Shown here in pieces: positions 51,428 through 58,799 of a stretch of DNA of 64,000 bases. Numbering within the stretch: the stretch's first letter is position 1; every line of letters begins with the position of its first letter. A program made the translations under genes and the position numbers. The notes beneath the pieces are model-generated. The model was not told the DNA's origin. It saw only the letters and a program-made list of their open reading frames with translations, and searched no databases. This stretch comes from Lachnospiraceae bacterium (lineage in GTDB: Bacteria > Bacillota > Clostridia > Lachnospirales > Lachnospiraceae), in the NCBI GenBank assembly GCA_910575475.1, contig CAJTGD010000021.1:47580-111579 (forward strand), in the 5' to 3' direction.

Positions 51428-51536
51428 GGAGGAGCAGCAAGAAACGGAACGATTCAGAACGGCAGCGGACAGGTCTGCGGTCTGCCGTTCTGCATCGTTA
51501 CCAGAAAATGAAAAAAAGAGGGAAGGAGAGTAGTTT

Positions 51537-52214
51537 ATGCGTTATGAGATTAAAGGTGAGACACTTCCGGTTGTTCTCTGCTATCTGGACAACGGAGAGA
51601 GGATGATCACGGAGAGAGGATCCATGAGCTGGATGTCCCCGAATATGAAGATGGAGACGACATCCAACGGAGGAATCGGAAAGGCAATCGGGAGGATGTT
51701 TGCGGGAGAGGCCCTGTTCCAGAATGTGTATACGGCAATGGGCGGTTCCGGAATGATTGCGTTTGCCTCCAGCTTTCCGGGCAAGATCGTGGCTTATGAC
51801 ATTGGGCCGGGCAGGGAACTGGTCGTTCAGAAGTCCGGATTCCTGGCATCGGAGGCAGGGGTAGACCTGTCTGTATTCTTTCAGAAGAAGTTCGGAGCCG
51901 GGCTGTTCGGCGGGGAAGGCTTTATTATGCAGCGCCTGAGCGGGCAGGGAACGGTATTTCTGGAATTTGACGGGCATATTGTGGAGTATGACCTGGAGCC
52001 GGGGCAGCAGATCGTGGTGGATACGGGATATCTTGCGGCGATGGAATCGACCTGCGGCATTGATGTCAGATCCGTGCCGGGCGTGAAGAATATGGTATTC
52101 GGTGGAGAAGGGATCTTTAATACGGTCATCAGCGGTCCGGGGCATATCTGGCTGCAGACCATGCCGATCTCCAATGTGGCGGGAGAGATCGCGCGGTTTA
52201 TTCCGTCGAAGTAA
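51537..52214 (+). CDS. AIM24 / TIGR00266 family protein
   Basis: This 225-residue beta-rich protein matches TIGR00266: 'RGSMSWMSPNMKMETTSNGGIGKAIGRMFAGEALFQNVYTA', 'GGEGFIMQRLSGQGTVFLEFDGHIVEYDLEPGQQIVVDTGYLAAME'. The family is of unknown biochemical role, related to mitochondrial AIM24. GGAAGGAGAG precedes the start. Confidence 0.9.
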   Translation: MRYEIKGETLPVVLCYLDNGERMITERGSMSWMSPNMKMETTSNGGIGKAIGRMFAGEALFQNVYTAMGGSGMIAFASSFPGKIVAYDIGPGRELVVQKSGFLASEAGVDLSVFFQKKFGAGLFGGEGFIMQRLSGQGTVFLEFDGHIVEYDLEPGQQIVVDTGYLAAMESTCGIDVRSVPGVKNMVFGGEGIFNTVISGPGHIWLQTMPISNVAGEIARFIPSK

Positions 52215-52242
52215 GGAGCGGTATCGAGCCATATATTATGAG

Positions 52243-52283
52243 AAAGAGCGCAGAACATACAGGAAGTTCCACGCTCTTTTCAT
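52243..52283. terminator. Bidirectional terminator between AIM24 and spoIIID 3' end
   Basis: AAAGAGCG and CGCTCTTTT pair across a ~21-nt loop. It lies 2 bp beyond the spoIIID stop on the minus strand and 28 bp after the AIM24 stop on the plus strand. Confidence 0.75.
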
Positions 52284-52284
52284 T

Positions 52285-52431
52285 TTACCGATGTTCTAAG
52301 TGCAGATATTTTTCTCTGGTAGCAAGTCCGCCCCGGATATGCCGTTCGGATTTGTTCGTGTCCAGCACCCTGCGGGTCTGCGCCGCAAGTGCAGGATTGA
52401 TCTGAAGGAGCCGCTCGGTAACATCTTTATG
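52285..52431 (-). pseudogene. spoIIID: spoIIID, 3' half (codons 38-85), split by the island
   Basis: The frame reads H-KDVTERLLQINPALAAQTRRVLDTNKSERHIRGGLATREKYLHLEHR, matching the C-terminal half of SpoIIID (B. subtilis HKDLTERLPEINPDLANEV..., ..RHLRGGEATKLKY). It has no start: sequence before the His codon belongs to the integrated element. The 5' half is at 62119-62232. Joined at the shared TATGTA core, the two give an uninterrupted 85-codon gene. SpoIIID is the mother-cell regulator acting after sigma-E. Confidence 0.93.
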
Positions 52432-54109
52432 TATGGTTGTTGTTATTTGGAACGGTATCGCTTTCTGCTGTATTGAGAATATTTCCGGTCGCATTTAGCA
52501 TATTTTCGGCCATATTTGACGTGTTTCCAGTTGTATTGGGCGTATTCTCAGCCATATTTGGCATGTCCCCAGTCGTATTTGACGTATTCTCAATCAATAC
52601 AGCTTCATCTAGTCCCAGATCTCCGAACAGGCGCAAGAAAATGTCCACGTTACCTTCTTTGTCCACTTCGATTTTCTGAATAATCTGTTTGAGCTGCTCG
52701 TTAGTCATCTGGTGAACGTCCGTGATATCTTCTACTGCTTTAAACGTGTTGCCAAGGATATGCTCTAACTGTTCTCCTTTTGTAAGATGATAGGAGACCA
52801 TTTTCAGCTCATTCTCAAGTCTCTCAATTTCTTTACGCATACCGCCAATCTTTGTATTCAGTTCTTCACGGGAGATTAAATCATCTGTGTACATGTCCAT
52901 GTATTTCTGACGGGTTTTCTGTAATCTGGCAAGCTGTTGGTTCAATTCTTTTTCATATTCTATGTTTTCGTCTTTTGCTTTGTAGATACGCTGAAACTCA
53001 CGGACTACATTCTGGATTACATTCTTTTTCTGTTTCACCATTTCGGCAAAGTATTCCCGCAATGCCTGAATCAGTTCTTCTTCATCCACTGTTACAGCAT
53101 TAGGGCAGCTATCTGCGCCGCGCGCATTATGCCCGGAACATACCCAGCGGACATAGGTATTCTTATACGTGCGGACGGTACGCCGGAACGACCAGCCGCA
53201 TTCCTTACATTTGATGAGGGTGGAAAAGAGATATTTGTTGCTCTGGCGTTCATGTTTCATGTTGAATGCCTTGTTTCTGGATTGCAGTATCTGCTGTGCT
53301 GTTTCATATGTTTCTGGTTCAATGATGCGTAAGTCCGGACGTTCTACAACCATCCAGTCGGTTTCATCCTTATCGGTACGTCTGCCGGTTAGGAAATCCG
53401 CCACCTCCTGTTTACCGTTGATGATTTTCCCTGTATAAAGCTCGTTTGTAAGAATACGGCAGACAGCATTCTGGCTCCACCTACAGTTGCGCTTCGTCTT
53501 TAGTCCACGTTCGTTTAACTTATTGGAAATCTTAGCGGCTCCATAGCCTTCTTTGGTATACCACTGGTAAATCTGTTGGATGATCACTGCCTCTTCTTGA
53601 TTGATTTCCAGATTGAAGTAATCGCCTATGGTTTTGTTATAGCCGTACACAATGTTGGGAACACGCCCTTTTTCTGCGTTCATTTTTTTGCCGAACTTCA
53701 CACGCTTGGATGTGTTGGCGCTTTCCTCCTGTGCCAATGCGCCGAAAATAGTCAGGACAAATTCGCTGTTGCCCATACTGGTCATATTGGCGGTGAGGAA
53801 TTGGGTTTCTATACCTAACGATTTTAACTTACGGACATTCTGAAGAAGATCCACGGTGTTACGGGCGAAACGGGAGATGTCTTTTACTACTACCATATCG
53901 AATAGCCCATGTTCGGCATCGGACATCATACGGAGAAATTCCTTTCGATTTTTAATTTTGGTTCCGGAAATGCCCTCGTCTGCATATAACCGGATAAGAG
54001 TATCTCCTGTACGTGTGGTATATTCAGCAAAAAAGGCTTTTTGAGCTTCAAGGCTGTTTAATTGATCTTCTTTGTCCGTGGATACACGGCAGTATGCGGC
54101 TATGTTCAT
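52427..54109 (-). CDS. Large serine recombinase of the spoIIID island
   Basis: This 560-residue protein has an N-terminal resolvase domain ('AAYCRVSTDKEDQLNSLEAQ' with the catalytic Ser, 'FDMVVVKDISRFARN'), a recombinase domain ('GYGAAKISNKLNERGLKTKRNCRWSQNAVCRIL'), a zinc ribbon ('CKECGWSFRR...CSGHNARGADSCPN') and a coiled coil. Residues 507-548 are three 14-residue repeats (EN-x2-N-T-TGN-x2-NMA). Its stop codon TAA falls in the host side of the att core, so the C-terminus differs in the excised circle. It should catalyse integration and excision at spoIIID. Confidence 0.92.
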   Translation of the reverse strand: MNIAAYCRVSTDKEDQLNSLEAQKAFFAEYTTRTGDTLIRLYADEGISGTKIKNRKEFLRMMSDAEHGLFDMVVVKDISRFARNTVDLLQNVRKLKSLGIETQFLTANMTSMGNSEFVLTIFGALAQEESANTSKRVKFGKKMNAEKGRVPNIVYGYNKTIGDYFNLEINQEEAVIIQQIYQWYTKEGYGAAKISNKLNERGLKTKRNCRWSQNAVCRILTNELYTGKIINGKQEVADFLTGRRTDKDETDWMVVERPDLRIIEPETYETAQQILQSRNKAFNMKHERQSNKYLFSTLIKCKECGWSFRRTVRTYKNTYVRWVCSGHNARGADSCPNAVTVDEEELIQALREYFAEMVKQKKNVIQNVVREFQRIYKAKDENIEYEKELNQQLARLQKTRQKYMDMYTDDLISREELNTKIGGMRKEIERLENELKMVSYHLTKGEQLEHILGNTFKAVEDITDVHQMTNEQLKQIIQKIEVDKEGNVDIFLRLFGDLGLDEAVLIENTSNTTGDMPNMAENTPNTTGNTSNMAENMLNATGNILNTAESDTVPNNNNHT

Positions 54110-54148
54110 AAAAACCTCTCCGTTAATTTTAATTGTCTCTCTAAATCA

Positions 54149-55120
54149 TCATACAGTATTTTTTGCCAATGCCTCATAATCATTATTTGTTAATTCCGAT
54201 GTTAATAAATCATCATTCAAAAGCTTTACAAAAATATTTTTCGACTTTTTTGTATCTAATAAAAATTTATCTCCTGTGCTATTCAATTTTAATGGATTAT
54301 TTTGAAAATAAGCATGGCTTTGTACAAAAGCTATAATATTCTTATTATCTACATGACCTATAACTTTAGAATCCTTATAAACTCTCGTTAGTTTTCTAGC
54401 AAACCCCGTGTTTTCTAATTCATCTAATAGTACTTCAACATTGTCCAAAATTTTCATATCTTCAATTGCACGTATACTCTTTTTAGCTTCATTCACTATT
54501 ATATTCCGAAAAGAACATACTTTTTCCATTTTGTCTACATCCGATATGTATACCTTCCCTTTCCAGAGGAAAAATTGAAAATTAAAATCTATCCTCAAAA
54601 TATCTTGGTTAAATTTTTTCAATCTATTTTGATGTGGTATTGGTGTAAGCATATACCGATCCCTTTTTAATAGGCTTACTGGATATTGTTGCTTATACAT
54701 TGCTATTCTTTCTTCTGCATTTCCTATAACTATAATAAAAGCCGAAATACTTTCTAACATATCTTCTGAGAAGTTAAAGGTTTTGACCCTATTATTCAAT
54801 TTTGATATGTTATTTAATAATTTCATTTCTTGCGGCAACTCTTCCAAATCATAATAGTATAGTCCATTCTTTCTCTCATCTGCTGATGAAAGTCTTAATA
54901 CTTCATCATCTTCATCATAATTAGAAAATTTATTTTTTATAATATCTACAAATCCATTCAATAATTCATCTGCAGTATTATCTTGCTCATCTTGTTCATC
55001 AGCTATATTAATAATTTTAACAGTTTTCTCCTGATTTCCTTTCAAAACTGCATACATATTAATACCTATCTTTTCATCCATTAATTTCAGTACTTCTCTT
55101 TTTATTTCTTTTGTTGTCAC
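54149..55120 (-). CDS. kwaB: KwaB-like protein (DUF4868), Kiwa defence
   Basis: This 323-residue soluble protein has the DUF4868 pattern: 'LLKRDRYMLTPIPHQNRLKKFNQDILRIDFNFQFFLWKGKVYISDVDKMEKVCSFRNIIVNEA', then 'KVIGHVDNKNIIAFVQSHAYFQ'. In Kiwa, KwaB partners the membrane protein KwaA and limits phage DNA replication and late transcription. GTG start after AGGAGGT, 3 bp from the kwaA stop. Very AT-rich. Family call is from pattern and gene pairing. Confidence 0.7.
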   Translation of the reverse strand: MTTKEIKREVLKLMDEKIGINMYAVLKGNQEKTVKIINIADEQDEQDNTADELLNGFVDIIKNKFSNYDEDDEVLRLSSADERKNGLYYYDLEELPQEMKLLNNISKLNNRVKTFNFSEDMLESISAFIIVIGNAEERIAMYKQQYPVSLLKRDRYMLTPIPHQNRLKKFNQDILRIDFNFQFFLWKGKVYISDVDKMEKVCSFRNIIVNEAKKSIRAIEDMKILDNVEVLLDELENTGFARKLTRVYKDSKVIGHVDNKNIIAFVQSHAYFQNNPLKLNSTGDKFLLDTKKSKNIFVKLLNDDLLTSELTNNDYEALAKNTV

Positions 55121-55123
55121 TAA

Positions 55124-55714
55124 TTATAACCTCCTTGCAAAATACACATTATCACTTAATGACATATACTTAATGTTGTCGTTTTTTTCTAATTTTCCCT
55201 TTAGTATTACTATTCCTCCCCCAAATGCACTTTTCGATTTACAGGTTACCTTATACACATTGAATCCTAATAAAACTAATGAGGGATTCGTATAGTATAA
55301 ATTTGTTTTGACAAAAATACACCCTATTACTATGATTACAGAAAACATTACAAATATTTCTCTTCCGGTTTCCATAGGGAAACATACTAACGGAATTATA
55401 TAAGTTGCTAAAAAAGATAAGTTTTCATAATTTACACTTTCACATTCCTGAATTTCTACAGGCAAATTTTTAGCATTATTCAACGTGTCTAAAAAAAGTA
55501 TATATCCCATAATACCAAGGACTATCAAGATTAAACAAACAAGCGGTATGGTATTGACAAATATTAATTCTTTCAACAAATTTCTAGTCATCGGCCAAAC
55601 CAATTTTTCTAAATTTACTTTTAAAACTATCAACATAAACAACAATATCCACAATGATATTAAATATAAGCTCAACTTTAAAATAAGAATTCTATTGCTT
55701 TCTTTATCATTCAC
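55124..55714 (-). CDS. kwaA: KwaA-like membrane protein, Kiwa defence
   Basis: This 196-residue protein has four predicted membrane helices (about residues 10-30, 47-72, 98-113 and 117-135) with 'FLATYIIPLVCF' in the third, then a C-terminal cytoplasmic beta domain ('NPSLVLLGFNVYKV', 'GGGIVILKGKL'), the KwaA layout. GTG start. It lies 17 bp after rloB and directly before kwaB, consistent with one operon. Confidence 0.65.
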   Translation of the reverse strand: MNDKESNRILILKLSLYLISLWILLFMLIVLKVNLEKLVWPMTRNLLKELIFVNTIPLVCLILIVLGIMGYILFLDTLNNAKNLPVEIQECESVNYENLSFLATYIIPLVCFPMETGREIFVMFSVIIVIGCIFVKTNLYYTNPSLVLLGFNVYKVTCKSKSAFGGGIVILKGKLEKNDNIKYMSLSDNVYFARRL

Positions 55715-55731
55715 TTCCCATTATCCTTTCA

Positions 55732-56427
55732 TTAGAAGTTATTCTTTATTACATCTGGCAAATATTTCACCAATTCTTCCACCAACTCATACACTTTTGT
55801 CCCCGGTGCAAGTTCCGCAGGTGTTTTCCCTTGTCCATCCTTAATAATTCGTTTTGCATGCCGTATTGCCAGCTTTAGATTCCCTTTCTCCATCAGTATA
55901 TCAAAAATATTCTTCATATTTTTCTGATATTTCCCAATTCCAAGTTCTCTGAACTTATCATTCAAAAACGAAATATACTCCGACCTATGGTTATTCGATG
56001 TATAATAAGCAAAGTGTAAAAGAAACCAAAACTCAATACACTCATTACTCCACGCCGTATGATACTGCAGTTCAGGATCCTCCTTGTTCAACCGTTCAGC
56101 ACGCGAAACCACGCTGTTGAAATCACCTGCAGGAAAGCTGTCTTTATCATACACGCACCAAATCTGCCCCTTTTGTATCTTATTCTTTTTCACATACTTC
56201 TCTGCCATACCAATTACTCTCATTGTCTCTGCAGCACAAGGCTCTATCTCTATCAGCACCATATCTTTATAGATTGGATTTTCCTCAATCAATCGCTTAA
56301 AGCCTGCAAAATACTGGGGTTCTGTCTGTTCGCCTTCACAGAAGATATAATAGCGGTATTTTTTCTTTTCCAGATGTTCTTGGCGGCGTTTCTTTTTCCA
56401 TGCCTCCATTCCAGCTTTTTTAGGCAC
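55732..56427 (-). CDS. rloB: RloB-like TOPRIM protein (AbiLii-like)
   Basis: This 231-residue protein has a basic N-terminus then 'YYIFCEGEQTEPQYFAGFKRL' (TOPRIM Glu), 'IWCVYDKDSF' (DxD) and 'AWSNECIEFWFLLHF', the RloB pattern. It overlaps the ATPase gene by 8 bp and is the probable toxic nuclease effector of an RloAB/AbiL-type abortive-infection pair. GTG start at 56427. Confidence 0.85.
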   Translation of the reverse strand: MPKKAGMEAWKKKRRQEHLEKKKYRYYIFCEGEQTEPQYFAGFKRLIEENPIYKDMVLIEIEPCAAETMRVIGMAEKYVKKNKIQKGQIWCVYDKDSFPAGDFNSVVSRAERLNKEDPELQYHTAWSNECIEFWFLLHFAYYTSNNHRSEYISFLNDKFRELGIGKYQKNMKNIFDILMEKGNLKLAIRHAKRIIKDGQGKTPAELAPGTKVYELVEELVKYLPDVIKNNF

Positions 56428-57646
56428 CTACATCACTCCAATCTATGATTTTCTTCAGATAAGGATCTGCACCATATTTACCTTCCAAATACTGCTTATC
56501 ATATTTTGCATCCTTGCGAACAGATTCTCCCTTGTCATTCTTAAACTCAACCAGAGAATATAATCCTGAGTTCTGCCCTCTTCCCTTTGCCACAAACCAG
56601 ATTTCATCTCTCCTAAACACTTCGTTATTCATCGTAGACAAATCATGTGAGGTGAAAATTAATTGCCCGCCCCTCTTGTTTATACTCATATCTGTAAACA
56701 GCTTAATCACATATTGCAGTAACACTGGATGGATCTTTGCGTCCAATTCATCTATGACAAGCGTAGTTCCATAAAACAAACTTTTTGCAATAAACGGAAG
56801 TAACCCGAACAGTTTTCTCGTTCCGCTGGATTCTTCCGACAATGTGATTTCAGCACTATACCCATCCACAATATGCTTCGTATAAATTTCAATGCGGTCA
56901 TCATCCTTTTCTTCGATTCTAAAATCTTCGATATCCAAATCCATCTCTTTAATCATATCTAACACTGTACGTTTTATATTTTCGGACTTCGCTATCGCTG
57001 TTCTCAGCTCTTGATAGGGATTTCCGTAATTCAGGAAATCAATAGCATCTTCAAACCAGTTCAGTACATCGCTTACCACCTCATTTTTCTTGTAGGTAAT
57101 CCCAAGGTAAGAAATCAATGGCAAGGTCGCCGAAAGATCCTCGCTTATCTTTAATTTCCCAAAGATCCCTTTTAATTCTGTTGATTCTGTATCTCTTCTG
57201 AAAAGCGCCGAACGCCTTCCGGTATCCATTTTCACCCGGTCAAGACTTTCATAGATAACTTCATCCTCTTTCACATGAAGAATGTAACGATATTCTGCTT
57301 TTGCCGTTCTGAAAAACAATTCAAATTCCGTAGGTTCTTCTTTCGCCTGTTCAGAAAACGCAAATGGTTCTACCGGGATTTTACGGGCTTTATAATCGCA
57401 ATCAGCCTTATCGCAAGTAGCACAAAGCGGTCTTAACACTTTGGAATCCAATGTATGCAATGCTTCTAAAACATTAGATTTTCCTCCTCCATTAGGTCCA
57501 TAAATCACAGAAATTGGCAAAAACAATTCACCATCTATGTCTTTAATGATTTTATTATCATGCTCTGAAATTGCGGCTGCCTGCATATCAAATGTTATCT
57601 CGTCCCGTATACTTTTATAATTCTTAACTGTAAATTGACACAACAT
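56420..57646 (-). CDS. rloA: RloA-like AAA ATPase (AbiLi-like)
   Basis: This 408-residue ATPase has 'VKNYKSIRDEITFDM', Walker A 'YGPNGGGKSNVLEAL', the signature-like 'LSEESSGTRKLFGLLPFIAKSL', Walker B 'TTLVIDELDAKIHPVLLQ' and 'QLIFTSHDLSTMNN', as in OLD/RecF-like RloA proteins. It probably senses infection and controls RloB. ATG 57646 has GGAGG upstream; the ATG at 57661 would place that site inside the gene. Confidence 0.88.
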   Translation of the reverse strand: MLCQFTVKNYKSIRDEITFDMQAAAISEHDNKIIKDIDGELFLPISVIYGPNGGGKSNVLEALHTLDSKVLRPLCATCDKADCDYKARKIPVEPFAFSEQAKEEPTEFELFFRTAKAEYRYILHVKEDEVIYESLDRVKMDTGRRSALFRRDTESTELKGIFGKLKISEDLSATLPLISYLGITYKKNEVVSDVLNWFEDAIDFLNYGNPYQELRTAIAKSENIKRTVLDMIKEMDLDIEDFRIEEKDDDRIEIYTKHIVDGYSAEITLSEESSGTRKLFGLLPFIAKSLFYGTTLVIDELDAKIHPVLLQYVIKLFTDMSINKRGGQLIFTSHDLSTMNNEVFRRDEIWFVAKGRGQNSGLYSLVEFKNDKGESVRKDAKYDKQYLEGKYGADPYLKKIIDWSDVGA

Positions 57647-57671
57647 AGCTGCTACCTCCATTCTTTATTCT

Positions 57672-57699
57672 ATTATACACGTTTTTTCTGATTTAACAA
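57672..57699 (-). promoter_or_regulatory. Promoter of the rloA-rloB-kwaA-kwaB-recombinase operon
   Basis: On the minus strand TTGTTA (57699-57694), 16-bp spacer, TATAAT (57677-57672), 25 bp before the rloA start. No terminator is visible between the five genes (gaps: overlap, 17, 3 and ~39 bp), so the recombinase may be transcribed from here. Confidence 0.65.
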
Positions 57700-57766
57700 T
57701 ATAAATTTGAGAAAAAATCTCATATTTATTTTGTTAATCTCCATATCCATGACAAAATGGAGCCTT

Positions 57767-57961
57767 TCAACAAGAAAGACTCCGATTCTCTTCGCTTTGT
57801 ATTTCCATTTTTTCTGCGGTTTCTTGTAACACATGGTCAATTTTAACCTGATTTACCTCAATAAATATTTTTGCTATGTAATTAGCGGTTTCCTCCGCTG
57901 AATTTGGATTATGAAAACGAAAATGAAGCTTTGTTTTATTAGCGATAGCGAAACCACCTCC
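57767..57961 (-). pseudogene. Relic of a small conjugative-element protein
   Basis: An open frame reads AIANKTKLHFRFHNPNSAEETANYIAKIF.. to a TGA at 57767-57769, like small proteins of Clostridial conjugative elements. A good AGGAGG lies upstream, but the codon expected as ATG (before GCTAATAAAACA) is ATC, so the start seems lost. No other start is in frame before the upstream stop. Confidence 0.5.
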
Positions 57962-58083
57962 TGCTTACCAGCTTGTCTCTTTTTTCATAACTATGAAAAT
58001 ACCAATTAAAATAGTCCAATACTTTTCATTCATTTTTCAACATATAATTTAACGTAAATTGATATAACTTATCTACATTTCTA

Positions 58084-58353
58084 CTATTTCAATATTTCTT
58101 TCAGATATTCCATATTCTTCTGCGCCTGTTCCTTACGGAAATTAACGCCAGAACAACAAATTGGCGTACACATGGCAAGCACCGTGAATACCTTGCCGAA
58201 AAAGATTGCCTGCTGTAAATATTCAGACTGGCCTATGGAAAATGTCCTGCATTTTTCTTCAAAGTCCTGCTATTCTTCCTCTGTCAGCCTTGTCTTGACG
58301 ATGCTTCCCCGGTGAGATGTGTTGTAAGTTTTTTTCGTAGCTATCGTTATCAC
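58084..58353 (-). pseudogene. Relic of a MobC-like relaxosome protein
   Basis: On the minus strand a frame with GTG at 58353 and ATA where MATKKTYNTSH-type proteins have ATG reads ATKKTYNTSHRGSIVKTRL-TEEE, then a TAG, then QDFEEKCRTFSIGQSEYLQQAIFFGKVF.. to a stop at 58084. The first part matches MobC/relaxosome proteins of Clostridial mobilisable elements. The in-frame TAG and shortened end show decay. Confidence 0.55.
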
Positions 58354-58383
58354 TCCTTTCAAAAATTTCCTTTCCTAAAAATT

Positions 58384-58487
58384 CTCCTTTCACTAATCGC
58401 AGACTGGCGGGGTCAAAATGTAGTAGTTGGAGAAAATTTTTTTATCTTTTTCAAAAAAAACTCCTTTCACTAATCGCAGACTGGCGG
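58384..58487. repeat. 27-bp direct repeats next to the MobC relic
   Basis: A 27-bp sequence with core ACTAATCGCAGACTGGCGG occurs at 58384-58410 and 58461-58487, a 77-bp period, with similar A-rich flanks. Beside a relaxosome gene relic, this may be a vestigial transfer origin or iteron. Two copies without spacers of uniform size rule out a CRISPR array. Confidence 0.65.
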
Positions 58488-58627
58488 TACCAAAATACAA
58501 ACAGTTTAGAAAAAATTTATAATTCTATTTATTTGGCTCTTGTAACCGGATGGCGAATTTTATGTAGAAGAGAATCTAAAAATCTATGATTTTTTCATAA
58601 GCAGGGTTTGGGGAAGGCACTCCACAA

Positions 58628-58681
58628 CAAGTATCTGTCTGGGGCGGAAGATGGAACCCTGGACGATACTTGCCCTTTTTT
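58628..58681 (+). terminator. Terminator-like hairpin before the R-M gene
   Basis: CAAGTATC (58628-58635) pairs with GATACTTG (58665-58672), with an inner GTC/GAC and GGGG/CCC pairing, followed by CCCTTTTTT. The surrounding 58488-58780 contains no gene I can support. Confidence 0.65.
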
Positions 58682-58799
58682 CTCTCAAATATCTACCTAA
58701 TTTTTCTATGATATGATACAATAAAAAGCATGACAATCCGTATTACCTACCAAAACAAACTATGACCATATAAAAAACATGACAATGGGAGATGACATA

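Noticed and set aside
54110..54150. Sigma-E promoter directly before the recombinase
   Set aside because: The best match on the minus strand (AATACTGT) differs from CATACANT at two positions and has no -35, so I could not support sporulation-specific transcription of the recombinase from sequence alone.
58384..58487. CRISPR array
   Set aside because: Only two repeats, with no further units and no cas genes.
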